Assembly: GCA_020637215.1 (NCBI GenBank) | Contig: JACJWI010000001.1 | Span: 806,001-870,000 of the forward strand | From: Microthrixaceae bacterium | GTDB lineage: Bacteria > Actinomycetota > Acidimicrobiia > Acidimicrobiales > Microtrichaceae | Reading direction: 5' to 3' | Length of the DNA: 64,000 nt | Shown: positions 16,359 to 24,164 of the stretch, piece after piece | Numbering within the stretch: the first letter of the stretch is position 1 | Layout of the letters: every line of letters starts with the position of its first letter | Made by a program: the position numbers and the translations under genes | The notes under the pieces: generated by a model | What the model was told of the DNA's origin: nothing | Databases searched by the model: none | What the model saw: only the letters and a program-made list of their open reading frames with translations

Positions 16359-16643
16359 GTGAGCCCCTCCCCCGCCAGCCGGTCCACCAGCGACAAGGTC
16401 GCCGCCCAGGGCCGCGTGCGCCTCGGGGCGTGGATGATCATCGCCGGGACGCTCGGCACCGTGCTCGCCGTGCTGACCTACATCGACGTGTGGAACGTGT
16501 CGGACACCAAGCCCACCGCATGGGCGGTCGTCGCCGCGCTGTGCGCGGTGCTGTCGCTCGGAGGCTTCGTCGTGCTGTGGGCCGGGCTGACCGCCGGCGC
16601 CAAGGCCGCTGCAGCCGCGGGCCGCACCGACGATCCGGCCTGA
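16359..16643 (+). CDS. Small membrane protein, two transmembrane helices
   Basis: 94 residues, not recognised. Two hydrophobic helices at about 24-46 (MIIAGTLGTVLAVLTYIDVW) and 55-80 (WAVVAALCAVLSLGGFVVLWAG) are flanked by a basic N-terminus and an Ala-rich C-terminus. The GTG at 16359 follows TAGAAA by 7 nt with no ribosome-binding site, suggesting a leaderless start. It is convergent with rsfS. Codon use is G/C-rich at third positions like its neighbours, which supports a real gene despite its size. Confidence 0.65.
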   Translation: MSPSPASRSTSDKVAAQGRVRLGAWMIIAGTLGTVLAVLTYIDVWNVSDTKPTAWAVVAALCAVLSLGGFVVLWAGLTAGAKAAAAAGRTDDPA

Positions 16644-16671
16644 CCGACCGACCCACCGACGGGCACAGACC

Positions 16672-17034
16672 TCAGGGCCGGTCGATCACCGCGGCGTCGG
16701 AGTACAGCCGCTCGAGTCGGTAGTACTCGCGCTCTTCGGCCAGGAACACGTGGACGACCACGTCTCCGTAGTCGAGCAGCACCCATCGGCGGGCATCGGC
16801 GCCCTCGACCGCCCGGGGGCGTTCGCCGATCTCTTCGGCCACCCGCTCCTCGACCGCGTCGACGATCGCCTTCACCTGCCGGTCGTTGGACCCGGTGGCG
16901 AGCACGAAGTACTCGCACAGACCGACCACCGGGCCGACGTGCAGCACGACGACGTCGGTGGCGAGCTTGTCCTCAGCCGCGTCGGCCGCGATCAGAGCGG
17001 TGCGCCGCGACTCGTCGGGGGCGGCCGCGGTCAC
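16672..17034 (-). CDS. rsfS: Ribosome silencing factor RsfS
   Basis: 120 residues matching the RsfS/DUF143 family: DVVVLHVGPVVGLCEYFVLATGSNDRQVKAIVDAVE, then RWVLLDYGDVVVHVFLAEEREYY near the C-terminus. RsfS binds ribosomal protein uL14 and blocks joining of the 50S and 30S subunits in stationary phase or starvation. GTG at 17034 overlaps the stop of the LytR_C gene as GTGA, so the pair is coupled. It is the last gene of nadD, LytR_C, rsfS, an order common in actinobacteria. Confidence 0.93.
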   Translation of the reverse strand: MTAAAPDESRRTALIAADAAEDKLATDVVVLHVGPVVGLCEYFVLATGSNDRQVKAIVDAVEERVAEEIGERPRAVEGADARRWVLLDYGDVVVHVFLAEEREYYRLERLYSDAAVIDRP

Positions 17035-18341
17035 GACGTGCGGTCCGAACCGACGATCACGCTCACGTCGACACCCCCCGAGCTCGCCGGAGCGGCGGTG
17101 GCCGTGACCCCCAACGCGGACGCGATCTCCTCTGCGGCCTCGCGGGCCTCGGGCACGGGGTAGTGGACCTGAGTGGCGGTGACGTCGAACGAGTCGGCGT
17201 TGCCGAGCAGGGTGATCTCGCCGCCGGCCGCGACAACCTTGGGGGCGACCAGCAGCGCGGCGTCCTTGTCGGTCGTGCCGTTGAGGAGCTCCACCCGGGC
17301 CCGCTGACCGGGGACCGCAGAGGTCGGGAAGGGCACGACGCGGGCCACGTAGGTGGGCAGCGCGGCGGCGTCGGGCACCATCGCGGTGAAGTAGGTGCCC
17401 GGGATCGGTTGGGGTGCCACGGGAACGGGCTCGTAGGTGACCTCTCCGGCGCCGAGGTCGCCCAACAGGTCCGACACCGCGCCGATGCCCCCTCCGGCCT
17501 CGGCCGATCCCTCGCCGGCCAGGGCGCTCAGGTCCTTGCCCTTCAACGCGGTCAGCAGCTGCTCCCACACGGTGAGGTGGCGCAGCATCTGGCGGTCCGG
17601 GGCCTCACCCACGCCGGCGAAGGCGAGGAACCCCGCCACATCGGCGGGCTCGAGCACGACCTCACCGGCCCGGTAGCGCACCGTCTCGCCGGTCCGGCCG
17701 GCCCGGATGGTCGCCTTGTCGGGCGCGTCGATCAGGTTGTCGACGTTGTTGACCGTGATCGGTCCGGCCACTCCGGCCAGGGTCGTCAGGTCGCGGGCGG
17801 AGATCTGCTCCGCCGAGGTGAACCCGAACGTGAGCCCGACTCCGAGCGAGGTGCGCAGCTGGTCCAGGCCGCCGGCGGCGAAGTCGTCGAGCAGCAGCGG
17901 GAAGGTGCCCTTCTCCCCCGGTCCGGCCGAGGCCGTGGCCGGGAGCGCCGAGACGGTGCCGCCGGTCTTGGCCCCCGCCGAGGACACGATCAGCACACCG
18001 GCCAGCACCCCGTCGTCGGTGGTGACCGCGACCAGGTCGACCGGGGTCGGCCGCACCTCGGCGACGTAGCCCGGAGCCGCCGGGTCGGTGACCTTGTCGG
18101 TCCCGCCGCCGGTGATCAGTCGACTGGCCTGGTAGCCGAGCAGGGCGAGCGCCACGATCAGAACCGCGAACGCTGCTGTCGAGGCGAGCTGCCACCACAC
18201 CGTGCGGGAACCGTCGCCTCCGGCCCGCCCGGAGCGTCGACCCTGGCGACCCCGGCGACCGCCGGTCGACGGCGCTTCGCTGCGCCGACGTCGAACGACG
18301 GGCGCGACCTCGGCCACGGGATCGGTCTCGGTGGCCGTCAT
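17031..18341 (-). CDS. Membrane protein with C-terminal LytR_C domain
   Basis: 436 residues. The N-terminal 55 residues are very basic (SGGRRGRQGRRSGRAGG-like), then one membrane helix at about 60-83 (TAAFAVLIVALALLGYQ). The outside region resembles a LytR/CpsA-like domain in its middle (DDGVLAGVLIVSS, TFGFTSAEQISARDLTTLAG). A C-terminal LytR_C domain (residues 340-425) has RVELLNGTTDKDAAL and ITLLGNADSFDVTATQVHYP. Catalytic arginines of the phosphotransferase family are not obvious, so the function may be accessory cell-wall work. It lies between nadD (5-bp gap) and rsfS (4-bp overlap), where many actinobacteria encode an LCP-related protein. Confidence 0.82.
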   Translation of the reverse strand: MTATETDPVAEVAPVVRRRRSEAPSTGGRRGRQGRRSGRAGGDGSRTVWWQLASTAAFAVLIVALALLGYQASRLITGGGTDKVTDPAAPGYVAEVRPTPVDLVAVTTDDGVLAGVLIVSSAGAKTGGTVSALPATASAGPGEKGTFPLLLDDFAAGGLDQLRTSLGVGLTFGFTSAEQISARDLTTLAGVAGPITVNNVDNLIDAPDKATIRAGRTGETVRYRAGEVVLEPADVAGFLAFAGVGEAPDRQMLRHLTVWEQLLTALKGKDLSALAGEGSAEAGGGIGAVSDLLGDLGAGEVTYEPVPVAPQPIPGTYFTAMVPDAAALPTYVARVVPFPTSAVPGQRARVELLNGTTDKDAALLVAPKVVAAGGEITLLGNADSFDVTATQVHYPVPEAREAAEEIASALGVTATAAPASSGGVDVSVIVGSDRTS

Positions 18342-18346
18342 GGCGC

Positions 18347-18961
18347 TCAACGATAGAGGCGGCGGCGTTCCAGGATGGCGACGGCCCCGTCGGGCACCAG
18401 GTAGCGCAACGAGAGCCCGGCGGCGGCCCGGTCGCGCAGGACGGTCGACGACACGTCGAGCTGCGGTACCGGCACCGTCACGTGGCGGAACCCATCGGGG
18501 ACCGAGACGGGTTCGCCGGGACGTTCGACCACGGCCAGCCGACACGTCCGGCGCAGCTCGTCGGGCCGTTCCCACGTGTCGAGGCCGGACGCGGCGTCGG
18601 ATCCCAGGATGAGCACCAGGTCGTCGTCGGGGCCCTGGGAGCGCAGCTCGGCGATCGTGTCGACGGTGAACGTGTCGCCTCCTCGACGGATCTCGAGGTC
18701 GCTCGCCTCCAGCACGTCGACGCCGTCGACCGCGGCACGGACCATGTCGAGGCGGTCCCGGGCCGGGCTGATCGGACGCGACCCGACCTTCTGCCACGGC
18801 ACGTTGGCCACCACCAGGAGCACGACGTCGAGGGCGAGGGCCTCGGCCACGAACAGAGCCGGGACCAGGTGCCCGACGTGAGGGGGGTCGAAGGTGCCGC
18901 CGAAGACCCCGATCCGACGACCCGGGCCGACGCCGGCCCCCGGAGCCGAACCCGCGGCCAT
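18347..18961 (-). CDS. nadD: Nicotinate-nucleotide adenylyltransferase
   Basis: 204 residues. The nucleotidyltransferase signature GGTFDPPHVGH is at residues 18-28, LILGSDAASGLDTW follows, and VSSTVLRDR is the conserved distal motif. It joins nicotinate mononucleotide to ATP in NAD synthesis. The ATG at 18961 is preceded by TACCAT at 6 nt and no ribosome-binding site, suggesting a leaderless mRNA. First gene of the nadD, LytR_C, rsfS unit; divergent from the sigma factor. Confidence 0.95.
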   Translation of the reverse strand: MAAGSAPGAGVGPGRRIGVFGGTFDPPHVGHLVPALFVAEALALDVVLLVVANVPWQKVGSRPISPARDRLDMVRAAVDGVDVLEASDLEIRRGGDTFTVDTIAELRSQGPDDDLVLILGSDAASGLDTWERPDELRRTCRLAVVERPGEPVSVPDGFRHVTVPVPQLDVSSTVLRDRAAAGLSLRYLVPDGAVAILERRRLYR

Positions 18962-18967
18962 CGGCGG

Positions 18968-18973
18968 ATGGTA
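18968..18973 (-). promoter_or_regulatory. Putative -10 box of nadD (leaderless)
   Basis: On the minus strand TACCAT ends 6 nt before the nadD ATG. The rest of the 163-bp gap to the sigma factor shows no other clear element. Confidence 0.45.
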
Positions 18974-19124
18974 TCGGCCGATTCCCAAAAGCGTCGCGAA
19001 TGGGCCGGACGACCTCTCAACTCGTCGCCGGACGCGCCGATCAACATCAGGTCGGGACTTCGCAGCCGAACCTCGACCGGCGCCGCGCCGTTTCCCAGAG
19101 CTGACACCAGAGGGATGGAATCTG

Positions 19125-19952
19125 ATGAGCGATTCCGTAGGGATGTACCTGAACGAGATCGGTGCCGTGGCGCTGCTGAGCGCCGAGGAGGAGCGCGAGC
19201 TCTCCCGCACGATCGAGCTCGGCGCCGAGGCCCGGCGCCGCAAGGCCGCCGGGGAGCGGGGTCGGGACCTCGACAAGCAGATCGCCGCGGCCGCGGCCGC
19301 CAAGGACCGATTCATCCGGGCCAACCTCCGCCTGGTGGTCAGCATCGCCCGCCGCTACCCGCTGCCCCCCGGCATGGAGCTGCTCGACCTGGTCCAGGAG
19401 GGGAACCTGGGCCTGGAGCACGCGGTGGACAAGTTCGACTGGCGCAAGGGCTTCAAGTTCTCCACCTACGCCACGTTCTGGATCCGCCAGGCGATCGGAC
19501 GTGCCCTCGACCAGAAGGCGTCGCTGGTCCGCCTCCCCGGTGACCGCTCCGCCGCCCTGCGCGGCGCGCTCCGGGCCGTGTCGGGCGACGGCGACGAGCT
19601 CGACGACGAGAACGCCCGACTGCACCGCCTCACCACGCCGACGTCGCTCGACCGCACCGTCGGCGACGACGACTCCAACGAGCTGGTCGACCTGCTCGCC
19701 GACGACCGGCCCGGCCCCGAGGACGACCTGCTCAGCGCCGAGCACGACGAGTGGCTCCACGGTCTCCTCGACGTGCTCGATCCCCGCGCCCGCAGCGCGG
19801 TCGAGGCCCGCTTCGGCCTCTCCGACGGACGCCGCCGCAGCTACCGGGAGGTCGGCGAGGACCTGGGCGTCACCGCCGAGGCCGCCCGCCGGCTGGTCAA
19901 GCGGGCGGTCAACACCGTCCGGGACCGGGCGCTGGCCACCGCGTCGGCCTGA
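19125..19952 (+). CDS. Sigma-70 family RNA polymerase sigma factor
   Basis: 275 residues. Region 1.2 (SVGMYLNEIGAVALLSAEEE) opens the protein. Region 2 is nearly housekeeping-like: ANLRLVVSIARRY, DLVQEGNLGLEHAVDKFDW and GFKFSTYATFWIRQAIGRA, including the -10-recognition helix. Region 3 is poorly conserved. Region 4 ends the protein with EARFGLSDGRRRSYREVGEDLGVTAEAARRLVKRAV, the helix-turn-helix for -35 recognition. It is shorter than SigA and fits a group 2/3 alternative sigma factor. The ATG at 19125 has GGA 7 nt upstream. Divergent from nadD; the regulon is unknown. Confidence 0.9.
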   Translation: MSDSVGMYLNEIGAVALLSAEEERELSRTIELGAEARRRKAAGERGRDLDKQIAAAAAAKDRFIRANLRLVVSIARRYPLPPGMELLDLVQEGNLGLEHAVDKFDWRKGFKFSTYATFWIRQAIGRALDQKASLVRLPGDRSAALRGALRAVSGDGDELDDENARLHRLTTPTSLDRTVGDDDSNELVDLLADDRPGPEDDLLSAEHDEWLHGLLDVLDPRARSAVEARFGLSDGRRRSYREVGEDLGVTAEAARRLVKRAVNTVRDRALATASA

Positions 19953-20008
19953 GCGCCGGTCGCCCGGCCCACCGGGTTTCCCGCTTCGGCCCCGGGGCGG
20001 GCCCCGGA

Positions 20009-20014
20009 TATCCT
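20009..20014 (+). promoter_or_regulatory. Putative -10 box of the DAHP synthase gene (leaderless)
   Basis: TATCCT ends 6 nt before the ATG at 20021. TTCGGC (19985-19990) is a weak -35 at 18-bp spacing. No ribosome-binding site. Confidence 0.5.
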
Positions 20015-20020
20015 GGCCCG

Positions 20021-21391
20021 ATGGCCGACATGCCCGTGACCGGAGCCGAGCGCGCCCCGTGGACCCCTGCGTCCTGGCGGGATCGTCACGCCGAGCAGCA
20101 ACCCGACTGGCCCGACGAGGCCGTCCTCGACGCCACCCTCAAGACCCTGGCGTCCTACCCGCCGCTGGTGTTCGCGGGTGAGGCCCGTCAGTTGACAGCC
20201 GATCTGGGTCGGGTCGCGTCCGGCCAGGCGTTCCTGCTCCAGGGCGGCGACTGCGCCGAGTCCTTCGAGGCGTTCTCGGCGGACTCCATCCGGGAGCGCC
20301 TCAAGGTGATCCTCCAGATGGCGGTCGTGCTCACCTACTCGACCGGCGTGCCGGCGGTGAAGGTGGGTCGCATCGCCGGCCAGTTCGCCAAGCCGCGCTC
20401 CTCGGCGATCGAGACGGTCGACGGCGTCGGGCTGCCCAGCTTCCGTGGCCACATGGTCAACGACATCGCCTTCACCGCCGCGGCCCGCGTCCCCGAACCG
20501 CAACGTCTGATCGAGGCGTACCACCAGTCCGCGGCCACCCTGAACCTGCTGCGGGCGTTCACCAAGGGCGGCTTCGCCGACCTCGGACGGGTCCACCAGT
20601 GGACCCAGGAGTTCGTGCGCTCCAGCCCCGAGGCGGTTCGCTACGAGCAGCTCGCCCGCGAGATCGACCGGGCGCTGCGGTTCATGCGCGCCTGTGGCCT
20701 CGACCCCGACTCGGTGCCGACCCTTCACGAGGTCGACTTCTACACCAGCCACGAGGCGTTGGTGCTCGGTTACGAGGAGGCGCTCACCCGCCGTGACTCG
20801 CTCACCGGCGACTTCTACGACTGCTCGGCGCACATGATCTGGATCGGCGAGCGCACCCGCGGCCTCGACGACGCCCACGTCGAGTTCTTCCGCGGCGTCA
20901 GCAACCCGGTCGGCGTCAAGGTCGGCCCGACCGCATCGGCCGACGAGGTGCTGGCGTTGTGCCAGGCCCTCAACCCCGATCGGGTTCCGGGCCGCCTGAC
21001 GCTGATCACCCGGATGGGCGCCGATCGCATCACCGACGGCCTGCGGCCCCTGCTGCGGGCGGTCACCGACGCCGGCCACCCGGTCGTGTGGGCGTGCGAC
21101 CCGATGCACGGCAACACCTTCACCGCCCCGAGCGGCCGCAAGACCCGGCACTTCGACGCCATCCTCGCCGAGATCAAGGGCTTCTTCGACGCCCACGAGG
21201 CCGAGGGGACCTGGCCCGGCGGGGTGCACGTGGAGCTGACCGGCGACGACGTCACCGAGTGCCTGGGCGGCGCCGAGGAGCTGGTCGACGACGACCTGGG
21301 CCTGCGCTACGAGTCGATGTGCGATCCGCGCCTCAACGGTCGCCAGTCGCTCGATCTGGCGTTCCGGGTCGCCGAGCTCCTCCGCGGCTGA
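20021..21391 (+). CDS. aroG: 3-deoxy-7-phosphoheptulonate synthase, class II
   Basis: 456 residues, the length of class II (plant/actinobacterial) DAHP synthases. Hallmarks: FLLQGGDCAESF, KVGRIAGQFAKPRS, SAHMIWIGERTRGLD, GVKVGPTASADE, and WACDPMHGNT for the metal and phosphate sites. It condenses phosphoenolpyruvate and erythrose 4-phosphate, the first step of aromatic amino-acid synthesis. The start at 20021 leaves no leader (TATCCT 6 nt upstream). It is 68 bp after the sigma gene on the same strand but has its own apparent promoter. Confidence 0.96.
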   Translation: MADMPVTGAERAPWTPASWRDRHAEQQPDWPDEAVLDATLKTLASYPPLVFAGEARQLTADLGRVASGQAFLLQGGDCAESFEAFSADSIRERLKVILQMAVVLTYSTGVPAVKVGRIAGQFAKPRSSAIETVDGVGLPSFRGHMVNDIAFTAAARVPEPQRLIEAYHQSAATLNLLRAFTKGGFADLGRVHQWTQEFVRSSPEAVRYEQLAREIDRALRFMRACGLDPDSVPTLHEVDFYTSHEALVLGYEEALTRRDSLTGDFYDCSAHMIWIGERTRGLDDAHVEFFRGVSNPVGVKVGPTASADEVLALCQALNPDRVPGRLTLITRMGADRITDGLRPLLRAVTDAGHPVVWACDPMHGNTFTAPSGRKTRHFDAILAEIKGFFDAHEAEGTWPGGVHVELTGDDVTECLGGAEELVDDDLGLRYESMCDPRLNGRQSLDLAFRVAELLRG

Positions 21392-21474
21392 CCCACCCGG
21401 GTTCTCGGGGTTCCCAACGACAATCCTTGTCGTTTCCGCGCCAAATTCTCCGGGCACGGTGTCCGATTGAATGT

Positions 21475-21516
21475 TGACCCGATAGGTCATGTTTGCGAAA
21501 CTCGACCGATCCGGTC
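21475..21516. promoter_or_regulatory. Two inverted repeats upstream of sulfite reductase
   Basis: TGACC and GGTCA (21475-21489, 5-nt spacer) form a perfect inverted repeat; GACCG and CGGTC (21504-21516, 3-nt spacer) form a second. Both share the half-site GACC/GGTC. They lie 39-80 bp before the chosen sir start, in the 163-bp gap after the DAHP synthase, and could bind a sulfur-responsive regulator. TTGACC at 21474-21479 could also serve as a -35. The rest of the gap shows nothing else clear. Confidence 0.4.
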
Positions 21517-21554
21517 AGGTATTCGGCCGGGCACCGACCCCACCGGAAGCCCCC

Positions 21555-23360
21555 ATGACCACGATCGAGATCGACGAGCAGGGTGAACCGTCCATCGACG
21601 GGATCGACATCGACCCCGCCATGGTCGCCGACATCCGCAAGTTCGAGACGATGCTGGCGCGCAACCTCGCCGGCGACCTGGACGACGACGTGTTCCGCGT
21701 CTTCCGCCTGGCCAACGGCATCTACGGACAGCGCCAGGGCGGCCACAACCAGATGGTGCGCATCAAGGCCCCCTACGGGGCGATCACCCCGGCGCAGCTG
21801 GACCGCCTGGCCGACATCTCCGAGCGCTACAGCCGCGGCTGGGGACACCTGACCACCCGCCAGAACATCCAGTTCCACTACGTGCAGCTCGAGCGGGTTC
21901 CTGAGCTGATGTGGGACATCGCGACGGTCGGCATGACCACCCGCGAGGCGTGCTCGGACACCGTGCGCAACGTGACCGGCTGCCACCTCGCCGGGGCGTG
22001 CCCGCACGAGGTGCTCGACATCCAGCCCTGGGCCGAGGCGACGTTCCGCTACTTCCTGCGCCACCCGATCAGCCAACGGCTCCCCCGCAAGTTCAAGATC
22101 AACTTCTCGGGATGCGCCACCGACTGCGGCCAGGCCATGTTCAACGACGTCGGCGTCATCGCGGTGAACCGCACCCTCGACGACGGGACGACCGAAGCGG
22201 GCTTCCGGGTCTTCGTCGCCGGCGGGCTCGGCGCCAACCCGCACCCCGCTCTCGCCCTCGAGGAGTTCACCACCCGCGAGGAGCTGATGCCGACCATCGA
22301 GGCCTGCGTCCGGGTCTTCGAACAGGCCGGCAACCGCGACAACAAGCTGCGGGCCCGCATGAAGTGGCTCGTCGACGAGCTGGGCTTCGACGAGCTCCAG
22401 CGCCGGATCCTGGCGTCGCGGCGGTTCCTGGTCGCGTCGTCGTCCTGGCCGGGCGGCATCCCCGCCCAGGTCGTCGCCACCGGCGACGCACCCGCCGGCA
22501 CCGGCTCCGGCCCGGTGACCGCTGTCGGCCAGGGCACCCCGGTGTTCCTGACCGGCACCTCCGAGCTGCAGCGCTGGGACCAGGCCAACGTGGTGCGCGG
22601 CACCGCCAGGCCCACCGTGTCGGCCATGGCGTGGTCACGGCTCGGCGACGTCACCGCCGCCCAGTTCCGCGGCATCGCCGCCATCGCCCGCGACCTCGAC
22701 GCCGAGGTCCGCATCACCAACCGTCAGAACTTCGTGCTGCGAGGACTGCGCGAGGACCAGCTCCCGGACCTGCACGCCCGGCTGGTCGCCCTCGACATGG
22801 CCAAGCCCGGCGCCGAACTGGCCCGCGACGTGGTGGCCTGCCCCGGCGCCGACACCTGCAACCTCGCCGTCACCCAGAGCCGTGGCCTGGCCAACGCGAT
22901 CAGCGAGGCGCTCGAGGCGGCCGGCCTGGCCGAGGTCGACGGCGTCCGCACCAACATCTCGGGCTGCACCAACTCGTGCGGCCAGCACCACACCGCCGAC
23001 ATCGGCTTCTTCGGCGCCGAACGACGAGCCCACGGATCCTCGGCCCCCGGCTACCAGCTGCTGCTCGGCGGCTACGTCGGTGACGAGCGCGCCGAGTTCG
23101 GCCAGAAGGCGCTGCGTCTGCCCGCCAAGGCCGCCCCCCAGGCGGTGGTGCGCATCGTCGGCCGCTACTCCGCCGAGCGCGAGTACGGCGAGACGTTCAG
23201 CTCGTGGCTCGGGCGGGTCGGCGGCGCCAAGGCCGTCGCCGCCGAGCTGAAGGACCTCGACGAGTTCCCGACTCCGGAGGAGAACCCCGACTTCTACGTC
23301 GACTACGGCGAGACCGGCCCGTACGCGGCGGTCATCGGCGAGTCGGAGTGCGCGGCCTGA
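21555..23360 (+). CDS. sir: Nitrite/sulfite reductase (probably ferredoxin-dependent sulfite reductase)
   Basis: 601 residues with the two-fold repeated nitrite/sulfite reductase architecture. The siroheme-[4Fe-4S] cysteines are in the C-terminal half: CPGADTC (C-x5-C) and GCTNSC (C-x3-C). The N-terminal half keeps related NVTGCHLAGACPHEV and NFSGCATDCGQA. The coupled cysH makes sulfite reduction (sulfite to sulfide with six electrons) far more likely than nitrite reduction. ATG at 21555 is chosen because GGAAG lies 7 nt upstream; an in-frame ATG at 21489 would add 22 residues. Its stop overlaps the cysH start as TGATG. Confidence 0.92.
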   Translation: MTTIEIDEQGEPSIDGIDIDPAMVADIRKFETMLARNLAGDLDDDVFRVFRLANGIYGQRQGGHNQMVRIKAPYGAITPAQLDRLADISERYSRGWGHLTTRQNIQFHYVQLERVPELMWDIATVGMTTREACSDTVRNVTGCHLAGACPHEVLDIQPWAEATFRYFLRHPISQRLPRKFKINFSGCATDCGQAMFNDVGVIAVNRTLDDGTTEAGFRVFVAGGLGANPHPALALEEFTTREELMPTIEACVRVFEQAGNRDNKLRARMKWLVDELGFDELQRRILASRRFLVASSSWPGGIPAQVVATGDAPAGTGSGPVTAVGQGTPVFLTGTSELQRWDQANVVRGTARPTVSAMAWSRLGDVTAAQFRGIAAIARDLDAEVRITNRQNFVLRGLREDQLPDLHARLVALDMAKPGAELARDVVACPGADTCNLAVTQSRGLANAISEALEAAGLAEVDGVRTNISGCTNSCGQHHTADIGFFGAERRAHGSSAPGYQLLLGGYVGDERAEFGQKALRLPAKAAPQAVVRIVGRYSAEREYGETFSSWLGRVGGAKAVAAELKDLDEFPTPEENPDFYVDYGETGPYAAVIGESECAA

Positions 23361-24088
23361 TGGCGATCACCATCCCCGTCAACGGCGAGTCGAGCGGTCT
23401 GGACCCGGCTCCCGGACCGTTCACCCCCGCCTCGTTCACCGACGCCGAGCTCGCCGAGCTCGCCGCCGGATTCGAGTCAGCCCCGGCGTCGAAGATCGTG
23501 CAGTGGGCCGCCGACAGCTTCGGTCCGCACCTGGCGTTGGCCGCGTCGATGACCGACGCCGTGCTGATCGACCTGGCGGTCAAGGTCGCCCCGGCGATCG
23601 AGGTCGTCTTCATCGACACCGGCTACCACTTCCCCGAGACGCTCGAGACCGTCGAGAGGGTCCGGCGCCGCTACGGGCTGAACCTGCGGATCATGACCGT
23701 CGCCCCCCACGACGAGGAGCTCTGGAAGGTCGACCCGGAGAACTGCTGCTCGGCGGTCAAGGTCGGTCAGCTCGACCGGGCGCTGGCCGGCAAGGAGGCC
23801 TGGATGTCGGGGCTGCGCCGCGACGAGGCCGAGACCCGGGCCGGGTCGCCGATCGTGGCCCGCGACGTGCGCGGCCTGATCAAGGTGAACCCTCTGGCCA
23901 ACTGGACCGCGGCCGACGTCGACGACTACATCGAACGCCACGACGTGCCGGTCAACCCGCTGATCGACCAGGGCTACCCGTCGATCGGCTGCCAACCCTG
24001 CACCTCGAAGGTCGCTCCGGGCGAGGACCCCCGCTCGGGCCGCTGGAAGGGCCGCGGCAAGACCGAGTGCGGTCTGCACCTGGCCTGA
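23360..24088 (+). CDS. cysH: Adenylyl-sulfate (APS) reductase, CysH family
   Basis: 242 residues. It keeps the [4Fe-4S] cysteine pairs (CC in PENCCSAVKV and CQPC in IGCQPCTSKV), which mark APS-type enzymes, and the C-terminal catalytic KTECGLH. It reduces adenylyl sulfate to sulfite using thioredoxin; sir then makes sulfide. The ATG overlaps the sir stop by one base, so the two are coupled. The stop codon lies in an 18-bp tandem repeat that supplies two further in-frame stops. Confidence 0.94.
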   Translation: MAITIPVNGESSGLDPAPGPFTPASFTDAELAELAAGFESAPASKIVQWAADSFGPHLALAASMTDAVLIDLAVKVAPAIEVVFIDTGYHFPETLETVERVRRRYGLNLRIMTVAPHDEELWKVDPENCCSAVKVGQLDRALAGKEAWMSGLRRDEAETRAGSPIVARDVRGLIKVNPLANWTAADVDDYIERHDVPVNPLIDQGYPSIGCQPCTSKVAPGEDPRSGRWKGRGKTECGLHLA

Positions 24089-24136
24089 GCGCTGAATTGG
24101 ACCTGAGCGCTGCGCTCGACCTGAGGACTGCGCTCG
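24083..24136. repeat. 18-bp tandem repeat, three copies, across the cysH stop codon
   Basis: Units at 24083-24100, 24101-24118 and 24119-24136, the second and third nearly identical (ACCTGAGCGCTGCGCTCG against ACCTGAGGACTGCGCTCG). Each contains TGA, and since 18 is a multiple of 3 all three stops are in the cysH frame. Confidence 0.85.
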
Positions 24137-24155
24137 CCCTGGGGCATACGCAGTC
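24126..24155. terminator. Hairpin between convergent cysH and the Kelch-like gene
   Basis: GACTGCG (24126-24132) and CGCAGTC (24149-24155) form a 7-bp stem around a 16-nt loop, in the 76-bp convergent gap. No T-run. Candidate bidirectional terminator; it overlaps the last unit of the 18-bp repeat. Confidence 0.45.
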
Positions 24156-24164
24156 ACCCGGCCA

